Origin: Welwitschia mirabilis
Taxonomy: Eukaryota > Gnetophyta > Gnetopsida > Welwitschiales
Direction: 5' to 3'
Assembly: GCA_051453625.1 (NCBI GenBank)
Contig: JBOZIK010000001.1
Coordinates: forward strand, 275,725,193 to 275,789,192
Length of the DNA stretch: 64,000 nt
This document shows positions 12,806 to 23,215 of the stretch, piece after piece. A model generated the notes under the pieces. The model did no database searches. It had not been told where the DNA came from and worked only from the letters and a program-made list of their open reading frames with translations. The position numbers were made by a program, and so were the translations under genes. Each line of letters begins with the position of its first letter. The first letter of the stretch is position 1.

Positions 12806-14051
12806 TTGTATCTAATATAGTCTTTCCATTACTCCCTCTTTTGGTAGCATTCTACAAGAAAAATAAGTAATACACAAAAATACCCATAAAAAGCATGTGT
12901 ATAGGAGAACAATAAACATACTTGATGAAAATAATAGATTTTATATTAAAAATTAATCAAAAATGATTTACATATTTATTAGTTTTGAGTACATAAGAGA
13001 AAACTAAGACTAACAAGAACAAAAACATAATATAGATAAGCACAGAAAGACANNNNNNNNNNNNNNNNNNNNNNNNNNNNNNNNNNNNNNNNNNNNNNNN
13101 NNNNNNNNNNNNNNNNNNNNNNNNNNNNNNNNNNNNNNNNNNNNNNNNNNNNNNNNNNNNNNNNNNNNNNNNNNNNNNNNNNNNNNNNNNNNNNNNNNNN
13201 NNNNNNNNNNNNNNNNNNNNNNNNNNNNNNNNNNNNNNNNNNNNNNNNNNNNNNNNNNNNNNNNNNNNNNNNNNNNNNNNNNNNNNNNNNNNNNNNNNNN
13301 NNNNNNNNNNNNNNNNNNNNNNNNNNNNNNNNNNNNNNNNNNNNNNNNNNNNNNNNNNNNNNNNNNNNNNNNNNNNNNNNNNNGTTTTAGAATTTCATCT
13401 TTAACCTTTGGTAGAACTTCCTAGTTATGATGAGACCTTCATATGGCAGTGATGCTAAACCTATAGATCTATAGGAAACCATGTTTTGTAGAATTAATTA
13501 TGATAAGTTGAGTTGAATTCTTTGATCATAGCAATACATAACATAAGCACATAGAGGAAACACTTTATTAGTGTGGCTAAGATTGGAAATTAAATTACTA
13601 AAGATAATGTGAAAGAGTACCTAGAATATTAAGTTCAAAAATCAAGTGGGAATGGTAGTTTACNNNNNNNNNNNNNNNNNNNNNNNNNNNNNNNNNNNNN
13701 NNNNNNNNNNNNNNNNNNNNNNNNNNNNNNNNNNNNNNNNNNNNNNNNNNNNNNNNNNNNNNNATCATAAGCAACATAAACCATAAGGAAAATGCACATA
13801 ATAAAAGATATAAAAAGAATAAAAGAGTTTTAATTAAATTAAACCAACATCCATTCCACAAAATAGTAACACTTTCATGAAGGATACATAACTCAACATC
13901 AAGTAAAACGCATCTTTGAAATAATAAGGAATGAACCTCCTACCCTTTAATCTCTTGTCACACAAATTTCTAATGCCATAGAAGATGAAATAGGAGTCAA
14001 GAACAAAGGAGGTATTTCTTATAACAATAGACTCTAAAAACTGCAAATACC
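12658..14051 (-). mobile_element. Internal remnant between left and middle LTR (unit B)
   Basis: 12658-13052 and 13384-13663 are collinear with 15295-16276 of the neighbouring unit (3' untranslated part and extra ORF), with gaps at 13053-13383 and 13664-13763. Polypurine tracts lie near 12660-12672 and 12825-12840 (minus strand AAAAGAGGGAG). The 13764-14051 piece does not match unit A by eye. It reads on the minus strand as a decayed Phe/Tyr-rich ORF, possibly another part of an extra ORF. No gag or pol is left, so this unit is strongly shortened. Confidence 0.55.
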
Positions 14052-15294
14052 TAAAATTCTTAGAGGAGGGGTGAATATAAATTTTAATCATTTTTAAATG
14101 TAAAACCAAATCCTAAAACAAAATTAATTAGCTTTACAAGTAAAAAATAAATCTAAGAAAATTACAAAATAGACAAGTAATTAGCCCACAAGTTTTATAG
14201 TAGTATGGCAATGCGCATACTCCATTTTTCAAGAAAAGATAGGATGTCCTCTTCCTTGGTTCCCTTATCACTCTTGAACTGATATTTTCTAGCTGATTAT
14301 CAACCCCTCTTATAACAATGATGATTTTTAAGCTTATCATCAATCTCACACACAACAATGATTTTTAGGCTTATCATTAACTTCACATGCAATAGTGATG
14401 ATTTTCTATGCTTTCATTAACTCTCATACTTGAAGTCTTTTAACAGCTTTGACTCAACCACAAGAATAATAGAAGAACAATTAAATGTACTTAAAGCATA
14501 GATGCAACAATGTAGGATCTACTTGGAATGAGTATATAAGATAGGATCACAAATTATCAATAGATCGCCCAATATTAGATTTGAGTTCTCTTCACAAAAC
14601 TATATATGCCAAATATTTAGGTCCACGAAAAAGTTTTAACCTAATCAAATAAAATTTACTCCTTGTATAGAAAAAGGAGAAATAGTTGTTGAAGAGAAAT
14701 CCTAAATAATGGTTCTAATGCATGTTAATATTATATTCCAACCAAATTCATATTTTTAATATGATTAAAAGATGTTCTAGAAGAAAATAGCCATTGAAAA
14801 TTATTGCGCTCTTGCTAGAAGAGAACTATTTTCTCAATGGTTTGAACAATAGATGTCTATCTTAAGAAATGGAGACATCTTTTTTCTTAGAAGGGTAGAT
14901 GTCTACTCTCAGGTAGTATAGATGTCCATACTATTAAGAGATTAGGAAATTCACCCTCAAAGGGAATGTACATCCACAGTTATCACAAGTAAAGATTAGG
15001 AAAAATTTGAAGGAAGGGGGAATGTCTAGCCTATTTGAAGTGGGAACATACTTAAGACCTATCAATCATGTTTCCTATAAGAATAGGGGACGATTGCCCT
15101 ATTTGAGTGGGGATTTCCAAGCTTGAGACTTATCACAGATATAACTTACCCATAAGAAGAGGGGACCTCTACCTTGTCTTGAGTGGGGACATACGCATGC
15201 AAAGTTTGGCTTCTTAGCTAGACTATGATGAACAATGATCATTTTTTTGCTTGAATATCATGCGTGTTGGCATCATTAAAATCATATACTTACA
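14052..15294 (-). repeat. Sirevirus-like LTR, middle copy
   Basis: It starts TAAAATTCTTAG and ends ACTTACA directly before the polypurine tract of the 15295-20701 interior, giving 1243 bases. It matches the outer LTRs throughout, including the AGGAGGGGTGAATA motif at its left end and the palindromic zone near 14845-15200. Its left flank (ATACC) does not match the right flank of the 20702-21955 LTR (GTTAT). It is therefore better explained as the shared LTR of a recombined tandem array than as the end of a separate insertion. Confidence 0.75.
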
Positions 15295-15295
15295 A

Positions 15296-15458
15296 TCTTC
15301 CCCTTTTTAATGATGACAAATCCATAGTCTAAAGATCTAGTTCAAATAACCTCCCCATAAGTTTGATGACTGCTGCCCTTGAGTTTGATATCCCTATTAG
15401 AATGAGATAAAGATACAAGCATTATATCATATAGTATTTACATTAATCCTTATTTTGG
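15296..15458 (-). promoter_or_regulatory. Two polypurine tracts, element A
   Basis: On the minus strand AAAAAGGGGAAGA (15296-15308) lies directly before the LTR and would prime plus-strand DNA synthesis. A second, decayed tract in the same ATGATG context (CCAAAATAAGGATTA, 15444-15458) lies about 150 bases upstream. Multiple tracts before the 3' LTR are a reported Sirevirus trait, so this supports the lineage call. Confidence 0.6.
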
Positions 15459-15739
15459 CATCATTGATTCTGAAATAAAACATGTAGTACATAAAAATAC
15501 CAATGAAAATCATATGTATAAGATGGTAATAAACATACAAAATGAAAACAATAGATTTTATATTAAACACAAATATGATTTATATATTTATCAGTTTGGA
15601 GTACATAAGAGTAAATTTGGACTAATAAGTATAAAAACACTAGATAGAAGGATACAAATACATAATAACACAAAGATGAAAAGAATACACTAGGGTGAAA
15701 GATAGATAAAAACACAATTGACTAGATTACACTACATTT

Positions 15740-16720
15740 CTGCTGCTACTTTTGCTATAAGAAGTAGATGTTACCTCTAACCCAAAATTAATAAGAGCCT
15801 CCTTTATCTTAGTTAACTAAGATGAGATCCTTTAAAGCCACTTGTTGGTTGAGAAGGTATCCCTTGAGAACTCACTAGGTCACATGCACTTGATTTTCCT
15901 AGAAGAAGGAGAAGCTTGGATTGTAGAAGTTATGTCTTCCATAATTCTCATCTAGATAAGAAAGGACTCATCAAATTGTTTTGGAATTTTTAATTTCATC
16001 TTTGACATTTGATAGAACTACCTAGTCATGATACATCTTAGTGATAAGACCTCCATATGGTAATGTTGCTAAATCCATAGATGTATAGGAAGCTATGTTT
16101 CATAGAATCAGTTATATTAAGTTGAGTTGAATTCTTTGATCATAGCAATACATAACATAAGCATATAGAGGAAACACTTTATTAGTGTGGCTAAGATTGG
16201 AAATTAGATTACTAAAGATAATGTGAAAAAGTACCTAGAATATTAAGTTCAAAAATCAAGTGGGAATGGTAGTTTACCATTCCTCTTGTCTTTCACATAG
16301 TACTTCATTAAGCTCATTTCTAGAAATTAAACTACTCAAAACTAAAACTGAATAGACATGCACATAGTCTACATAGTATAATGGAAAACCAGTAATATTA
16401 GAAATCATTTCAAAATTAATCTCAATCTCAATATCATATAGATTTTTAAAAAATGATTTTTCTCATGCTGAAAGAAACCATTAATGTAAAACATAAAAAC
16501 CAAATTTACCAAAGCATGTCTAACCTAACTCTTTCAACTTAGATAGGAGATTAAAATAATGTCTAAAAGTATCTCGCAAAATAATCCTATCTGGAGAAAG
16601 AGGCTTCTTGTTAAATCTTTGAGTCCATGTTGAATTTGTCCTAGGAGTTACAAAAATAGGCTCTATTTTCTTTTCTTTACCTATATCTTTTCTTGAAATA
16701 GGGATCTTCTATCTTGGCAT
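15740..16720 (-). pseudogene. Extra ORF downstream of pol, Sirevirus-like element A
   Basis: From a Met codon at 16720-16718 the minus strand reads MPR, stop, KIPISRKDIGKEKK, then FVTPRTNSTWTQRFNKKPLS and RIILRDTFRHYFNLLSKLKELG, and continues with stops to about 15740. Later segments such as LYDIEIEINFEMISNITGFP have the pattern of the plant transposon-protein domain found in extra ORFs of LTR elements (hydrophobic strand, Ile-rich segment, then G-[LFI]-P). It lies between the RNase H end and the 3' LTR, where Sireviruses carry an env-like or extra ORF of unknown function. It is broken by stops, mostly at likely Gln/Trp codons. A partly matching copy is at 13384-13663. Confidence 0.55.
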
Positions 16721-16869
16721 GATGGAAAAAAAGAAGAATAAGGAAAAAGTTAAGCTACTGAGGAAGGGAAAATACCAAGAAAATAGACTAATAAAGGAAT
16801 ACTTACTTCTAAAGAGAAAATCACTATGACCAAGGAGGGTTTTAATGGAATAAAGTGCAAATTTATGTC

Positions 16870-17005
16870 TGCTAGATCATAGATGTCTAGCCTTTTAAGG
16901 GGTTAATGTCCTACACTAACTCATCCTAAGACCTACTCTTAGGTGGGTGGACATCTGGACTCCTAAGGGAATTGACATTTGGACCCCTAGAGTGATAAGG
17001 AGATT
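16870..17005 (-). repeat. GACGTC-type palindrome cluster in the pol to extra-ORF spacer
   Basis: Between the RNase H end and the extra ORF start, the motifs GATGTCTAGCC, AATGTCC, GGACATCTGGACTCC and GACATTTGGACCCC recur within about 130 bases. They are the same motif family, with the same C-rich or G-rich tails, as in this element's LTRs. Decay of the central CpG explains GACATC and GATGTC. Confidence 0.5.
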
Positions 17006-17129
17006 TAACGATAAGAAGAAATACAATAGTTTTGATAAAAAACAAAAACAAAACCACAAACGATACTAGAAAGGGAAAAATGATGTTCTTAATGCATTAA
17101 AAAAACTTGATGAAATGTACAAATTTTGG

Positions 17130-18790
17130 TATTACATTAAGAAAAATCATACCTCGGTTGGCCATGTTTATATGCCCAACTCAACCCTCAAAATTTCAAA
17201 TCTCGCTTCTGAAAGAATCTTGGTAAATATGTCTCTAAGTTGTCTATCTATTGATACATGATCAAGTTGAATTATTATGGATGTAGTCATGGAAGTACAA
17301 ACCTCTTTAACTTGATAAAATTTGTAGGTATTTACATGTTCTTTGACATATTTAGATTAGTTAACACCATTCCTCAGCTATAAGACTAGAAAGAAATTGA
17401 TCTCTCTAAGCAAGCTTTTATGCATAGCCATTGATAAATCAAGTGTTAGTTTATTATTAATATTCCTAAAGATTCTATAATTAGGCCTATAATTCTTAAT
17501 GATAAGAGTATTTGTAATCTAAATTGTTTTGAAAAGATGACAAAGCTTGTTAAAATCATCAGTTTTAGAAAGTAAAGATTCAAATCATGTGTAGTGAATA
17601 AAGTTATCAATCATCATAAAATATCTTTTATCACTTAGACTTTGAACTTTTATAGCCCCTACATAATATAAGTGCAATAATCTTAGAGACCCTTGTAAAG
17701 ATATCTTAGAGTTGCACATAATAGAAGACTTCATAAATTTTCCTATTTGATGTTGTTCACATAAGACAGNNNNNNNNNNNNNNNNNNNNNNNNNNNNNNN
17801 NNNNNNNNNNNNNNNNNNNNNNNNNNNNNNNNNNNNNNNNNNNNNNNNNNNNNNNNNNNNNNNNNNNNNTTACATGTTCTTTGACATATTTAGATTGGTT
17901 AACACCATTCCTGAGCTATAAGACTAGAAATAAATTGATCTCTCTAAGCAAGCTTTTATGCATAGCCATTGATAAATCAAGTGTTAGTTTATTATTAATA
18001 GCCCTAAAGATTCTATAATTAGGCCTATAATTCTTAATGATAAGAGTATTTGTAATCTAAATTGTTGTGAAAGGATGACAAAGCTTGTTAAAATCATCAG
18101 GTTTAGAAAGTAAAGATTCAAATCATGTGTAGTGAATAAAGTTATCAATCATCATAAAATATCTTTTACCACTTAGACTTTGAACTTTTATAGACCCTAC
18201 ATAATATAAGTGCAATAATCTTAGAGACCCTTGTGAAGATATCTTAGACTTGCACATAATATAAGACTTCATAAATTTTTCTATTTGATGTTGTTCACAT
18301 AAGACAGAATTTTAAAAGCTAGGTTTGGATGATCCTCTAACCAACTCTTATTGAGAGATGGTCTTCAAGTTTGAAATAATTGTAAGACCCATTATTTTAT
18401 TTTCAATATGTTCTTAACTTACTTGAGTTAAAACACACAACTCTTTAGCATTAACCTCACTTCCTATAGAATACAAGTTTCCTATATGATGAGTAGTCAA
18501 AAGCTTCTTATTGTTAGACAAATTCTTTACCACACACCTATTTTTATCAAAAATGCCTACATTACCTTTATCACACACTTGTGTAATACTTAATAGAATA
18601 TTCTTAAGTCCCTCTACATATAAAACATCATCAATTTTTGGGAGCTTATATTAACAAATCATACCTTTTCCCTTGATGGCTACTTTTTGCTTGTCATCAA
18701 AAGACACCTTCCCTCCATCATAGTCATATCGTTTCTTGTCACCTATCATATGTCTTAAACATTCACTATCCAAAAACCATCTAGGATGTT
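17130..18790 (-). pseudogene. Copia pol remnant: protease, integrase and RNase H end, RT deleted
   Basis: The minus strand from about 18782 reads WFLDSECLRHMIGDKKR, the copia protease site with D-S-G changed to D-S-E. Then comes the gag-pre-integrase region (HIGNLYSIGSE near 18460) and the integrase start (LCEQHQIGKF near 18290; SDKRYFMMIDNF near 17625-17650). Near 17380 the frame jumps directly to the C-terminus of RNase H: VKEHVNTYKFYQVKEV, then DIFTKILSEARFEILR, the usual ADIFTK.L...F..L ending. The second half of integrase and the whole reverse transcriptase are missing. 17331-17769 is repeated at 17870-18307 around a 100-N gap with about 2-3% differences, as an unmerged overlap; the deletion junction is in both copies. 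The polyprotein is non-functional. Confidence 0.75.
17870..18307 (-). repeat. Unmerged overlap duplicating 17331-17769
   Basis: About 438 bases are repeated on either side of the 100-N gap 17770-17869, starting TTACATGTTCTTTGACATAT and ending AAGACAG. Scattered substitutions (e.g. GATTAGTT versus GATTGGTT) distinguish the copies. This looks like two haplotypes or noisy contig ends left side by side. Confidence 0.75.
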
Positions 18791-19359
18791 TCCTTACTTT
18801 AAGAGTAATCTAAATAAGTAATCCTTTGCCAAATTCCTTTTAACCCATCTTTGCTTAATGCTAGGTTGATTATTCATTGCTTTTGGTTTTACAAAAACCT
18901 CTCACTTGTATAATAGGAAAAAAATTCCTTTCTAATGGGACAAGAAAATATAACATGCCCTAGGTCTCAATAATAGAAACATTAAATATGAAAATATTTC
19001 AAATTATTTGACTTTAAAGTAACCTCTTATGATCAGATTTACATCATTGGAGTGATATGAGGTAGTAGCATTGAGTTTTCTTGCATTCTCTAATGCTCTT
19101 CATAAAAGATAAGTAATTTTATTTTCACTACAATATTCCAAAGGCCTTATTCAACTCTTTATTATTTAAGTTAAGTTTATTTTCTAGAGAGAATAATTCA
19201 AAACTTAAATCCTTATTTTCACAAGCTAAATCTTCATAAAGAAAATATAATTATCCATAAGCTTCTTCAATATTTTCAGAATTTTTAATATTACCTATTT
19301 CTCATTAGAGATTACATGCTTATCCTTGGTAGTTGCTATGAAGACATACTCATCAGTGA

Positions 19360-20610
19360 TGACTAATAATCCACACTCCTATTCATCATCTTGAGATGTC
19401 TTTGAATTAGATTCTTCCTCATTATTTCAAGTAACTTTGAGGGATTTCTTGCCTTTGATTTTGGCCTTTTATGTGTTGGCACATTCATGTACTGTGTGCT
19501 TAAAGCCCTTATACTTAAAGCATTGTAAAAGTTTCTTGTTTCTTCCAAAGTTTGTAAAATAATTTTTCTTCATTCTATCAAGATCTTTATATTTGCTTAG
19601 AAATCTTCTAAAATTTCTAGCTAAAAGGACTAAATCCTCATCATCTTCTTCATTTTTGAAACCTTATTTACATTAACTTGAATGTTTTAAGGCAATATTC
19701 TTTATCTTAGATCCCTTATCATCCATAATGGTAGCTTAATATGTAATTAATGATCCCTTAAGCTCTTCTAGACTCATGGTATCTAGATTTTTGCTCTCTT
19801 CTATCATAGTAATCTTAGGTCTAAANNNNNNNNNNNNNNNNNNNNNNNNNNNNNNNNNNNNNNNNNNNNNNNNNNNNNNNNNNNNNNNNNNNNNNNNNNN
19901 NNNNNNNNNNNNNNNNNNNNNNNNNTCTAGCTAAAAGGACTAAATCCTCATCATCTTCTTCATTTTTGGAACCTTATTTGCATTAACTTGAACGTTTTAA
20001 GGCAATATTCTTTATCTTAGATTCCTCATCATCCATAATGGTAGCTTAAAATGTAATTAATGATCCCTTAAGCTCTTCTAGACTCATGGTATCTAGATTT
20101 CTGCTCTCTTCTATCATAGTAATCTTAGGTCTAAAATGCTTAAGTAAGCTCCTCAAGATTTTTCATACAACTCTTTGTTCTGGAATCTTTTCTTTAAGAT
20201 TCCACATTTTATTTACAATGTTTGTTACCTTGGTCCTGTATTCAGTGATATATTCTTGTTATTCCATTTGAATATTTTTGAATTAATTTGTTAAAAATTG
20301 TAAGTTGGAATTTTTCAAAATACTGATACCTTCATAAGAGATCTCGAGGGTATTCTAGATTTCCTTTATAGTGGAATACTGAACTACTTAGTTGTACTCC
20401 TCTAGACTGAGGGCACAAATGAGAGCATTTATTACTTTTGCATTAAGCCTTACTTTCTCCTTCTATTTATTAGACCAACCTACCAATGGAATAGTGGGTT
20501 TAGAGTAACCACATACAATGTTATCCCAACTCTTTAAATTAAGAGACTTTACAAATATTATCATTTTAGTTTTTAAAAGAATAGTTTAACCCATTTTAAT
20601 AAGATGGCCT
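19360..20610 (-). pseudogene. Copia gag remnant (UBN2-type) with zinc knuckle, element A
   Basis: On the minus strand, from about 20600 to 20080, the reading frame matches the plant copia gag domain: KSLNLKSWDNIVCGYSKP, NAKVINALICALSLEEYN, then EISYEGISILKNSNLQF and KILRSLLKHFRPKITMIEES. Further down, 19524-19482 encodes CFKYKGFKHTVHEC, a CCHC zinc knuckle whose second Cys has become Tyr by one G-to-A change. It is followed by a Lys-rich and then acidic tail (NEEESNSKTSQDDE). The zinc knuckle binds element RNA. Stops sit at expected Gln/Trp positions. A 100-N gap at 19826-19925 is flanked by an overlap of about 210 bases. Confidence 0.75.
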
Positions 20611-20687
20611 TGAGATTGAAGGGCCTTCATCAGTGATAGATTCCATTAGATCACTGAGAGTGATGAAGCTCTATCAAGAGTAACCCT

Positions 20688-20699
20688 GCTTTAATACCA
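20688..20699 (-). promoter_or_regulatory. Primer-binding site (tRNA-Met type), element A
   Basis: The minus strand reads TGGTATTAAAGC, two transitions away from TGGTATCAGAGC, the site complementary to initiator tRNA-Met used by plant copia elements. It lies two bases from the right LTR (20702) and fixes the element's orientation. Confidence 0.75.
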
Positions 20700-20701
20700 A
20701 C

Positions 20702-21955
20702 TAAAATTCCTAGATAAGGGGTGAATAGGAATAATCATCAGTTTTAAATCCAAAACCAAATTCTAAAATGAAATCAATCAGCTTTTACAAGCAAAAATAA
20801 ATTTAAGAAAAATCATAAAATAGAAAAATAATCAGCCCATAAGATTTATAGTTGTTTGGCAACATGCCTACTCCACTCTTCAAGGAAATAAAAGATGTCA
20901 TCTTCCTTGGTTCCCTTATCACTCTTGAACTGATGATTTTCTAGCTGATCATTAATCCCTCTTACAATTGTGATGATTTTTTAGGCTTATCATCAATCTT
21001 ACACATAATAATGATGATTTTCTAGGATTACCATCAACCTCAAACATAATAGTGATGATTTTCCAGGCTTATCATCAACCTCTTACACTTGAAGTCTTTT
21101 AATGGATTAGACTCAACCATAGGAAGAATAGAAGAATAATGAGATGTACCTCAAGCATAGATACAATAGTGTAGGATTTACTTTGAATGAGTACACAAGA
21201 TAGGATTACAAATCACCAATAGATTACATAAAATTAGATTTGAGTTATCTTCACAAAGCTGTATATGCCAGATATTTTAGTTCATAAAAATTGATTAACN
21301 NNNNNNNNNNNNNNNNNNNNNNNNNNNNNNNNNNNNNNNNNNNNNNNNNNNNNNNNNNNNNNNNNNNNNNNNNNNNNNNNNNNNNNNNNNNNNNNNNNNN
21401 NNNNNNNNNNNNNNNNNNNNNNNNNNNNNNNNNNNNNNNNNNNNNNNNNNNNNNNNNNNNNNNNNNNNNNNNNNNNNNNNNNNNNNNNNNNNNNNNNTGG
21501 TTTAAAGGAGTGATGCCTGACTTAAGAATTGGAGATGTCCTTACTCTCGAGGGGTAAATGTCCACCCTCAAGTAGTTCAAACATCTAAACTATTAGGAGA
21601 TAAAGGACATTTATCCTTGAAGGGGACAGACATCTACACCTACCACGATTGAAAACTAGGAAAAAAATAAATGAAAGGGGGATGTTTGGGCTATTTGGAA
21701 TAGGGACGTCTACATCTAAGACATGTCAATCATGTTTCCTGCAAGGAGAAGGACGTCCACCCTATTTGAGTGGGGAATTCTAGGCCTAAGACCTATCACA
21801 AATACAATTTACCCATAAGTAGAGGGGACATCCACCCTATTTTAAGTGGGAAAATTCACATGAAAATATTAGCTTCTTAACTAATTGTAATAAACAATAA
21901 CCATTTTTTACTTGATTCTCATACCTATTGGCATCATTAAAATCATATACTTATA
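20702..21955 (-). repeat. Sirevirus-like LTR, right outer copy (5' LTR of element A)
   Basis: It starts TAAAATTCCTAG beside the primer-binding site and ends ACTTATA, 1254 bases including the N run 21300-21497. It has the same order of motifs as the other two copies. The zone 21510-21850 holds two undecayed GACGTC palindromes (GGGACGTCTAC near 21705, GGACGTCCACC near 21751) among many GACATC/GATGTC versions. GTTAT follows as target duplication. Confidence 0.8.
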
Positions 21956-21960
21956 GTTAT
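21956..21960. repeat. Target-site duplication GTTAT, right
   Basis: Exact partner of 10590-10594, directly outside the right LTR. Confidence 0.8.
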
Positions 21961-23215
21961 TCATAATTGAAGCTTATTATATTATATAATCTACTATCCA
22001 TCATTTGTAATTCATGTGATGAACTTATGTTTTCTCTTTCTAAATTTTGAATTATGGTTTTAGTGGATTTTGGACATATTAGTCTAATATTATTCTTCAA
22101 ATATTTAAAAGATTTCTTTACAATTTTCTTGATCTATTTTTCTCATTCTAAGGTTATTGTCCAATGCATATTTATTTTATTTTCTTTCTTAGTAATAAAG
22201 TTATTTAAAATAGGTATAAAATTGTTATGACATTTTGAAATTTCTTCAAAATAATTCTTTATTAAGTTTACTGCATTTTGCATTTGATCTTTTACTCCTA
22301 ATGAAATGGATTTAGATGTCAAGCTTCCTAAGGTAGAAGTAGGATTTTCTTAGATTTATAACTCACTTCCTTCAATCTATTCTTTCATGCCTTGTTTTGT
22401 TCTACATTTGATCTATTATTCTTTGTTTTACTTTTAACATGAATTTATAAGAATCATTTAACTTTAAAATTTTAATCCCTTTTTATCAATAATGGGAGGC
22501 CTCTATCTATATCTTCATATATTTTTCATTTATTCCTTATACAACTACATAAATTTTCTTTGAATACTATCTATCCAATGATAGGGATCCCCCATTATGC
22601 ACAAATGTTAAGAATTTTGTATTTATTATTGATATATTTAGCATCCTATTTTTTTTTGTTATCGCTAGGTTTTTTTCATTGAGAGACCAATAATTCATAC
22701 CTATTTCGTAGGAGGGATTCTAAATTATTTCTATTATCTAGAGNNNNNNNNNNTTTATTCATAGGTCATTCATAATTATAAGTTGGTTCTTTATAAGCAT
22801 TTAAAAGATAAACCTATTTGGATCTGTTGGTCATTTTCTATTGCATCTTATTATTCTTTTTTTATGAGTTAATTGAAATCCTAAGAAGTAATTTTTAATT
22901 TTTTAAACATGCATTTTAATTTTTCATCTTTAAGGTATTTTCTTTTATCTTCATGAAATTATTTATTTCATCCTTAAAAGAGCTCAGAGCACTGTAGATG
23001 CCATTAATCTCATCTCCTTCTAGGGCACTATAAAAATGATTCAAACTAAGAGGAATATGTGGAAATAAGTTTTTATATGATGAATTGAGTTGGTTTTGCC
23101 TCCTTTACTCCTACAACTAATAGAATCAAGCTAGATCTTTGATGAATCAACTAGGGCTTTAAGATATCTTGTGTTGAAGTCTATTCTTATTTTAATTTTA
23201 GAATACTTAATTCTT
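21961..23215 (-). pseudogene. Unidentified decayed ORF, upstream part (ORF G)
   Basis: Reading the minus strand towards 21961 gives a protein-like frame rich in Lys, Asn and Ile. Strings include KDEINNFMKIKENTLKMKN (near 22960), GVKDQMQNAVNLIKNYFEEI (near 22270), then IRLICPKSTKTIIQNLEREN and HELQMMDSRLYNIISFNYE next to the insertion. A Val-Asp-Ser string (KALVDSS near 23160) could be a decayed aspartic protease site, but the context is too poor to say. Counting across the GTTAT duplication, the frame continues unshifted at 10589. The 10-base N run 22744-22753 interrupts it, and frameshifts are likely upstream of 22600. The product is unrecognised. Confidence 0.4.

Noticed and set aside
17331-18307. 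Real tandem duplication in the copia integrase
   Set aside because: The two copies lie on either side of a fixed 100-N gap like eight other cases, so an unmerged overlap is more likely.
14052-21955. Element A as a separate insertion bounded by the middle and right LTRs
   Set aside because: Flanks of the middle LTR (ATACC) and right LTR (GTTAT) do not match, whereas the left outer LTR and right LTR share GTTAT exactly.
9790-23215. Endogenous pararetrovirus as origin of ORF G
   Set aside because: No movement-protein, coat zinc-finger or pararetroviral RT motif is visible beside it, and the single Val-Asp-Ser string is too weak to count as a protease.
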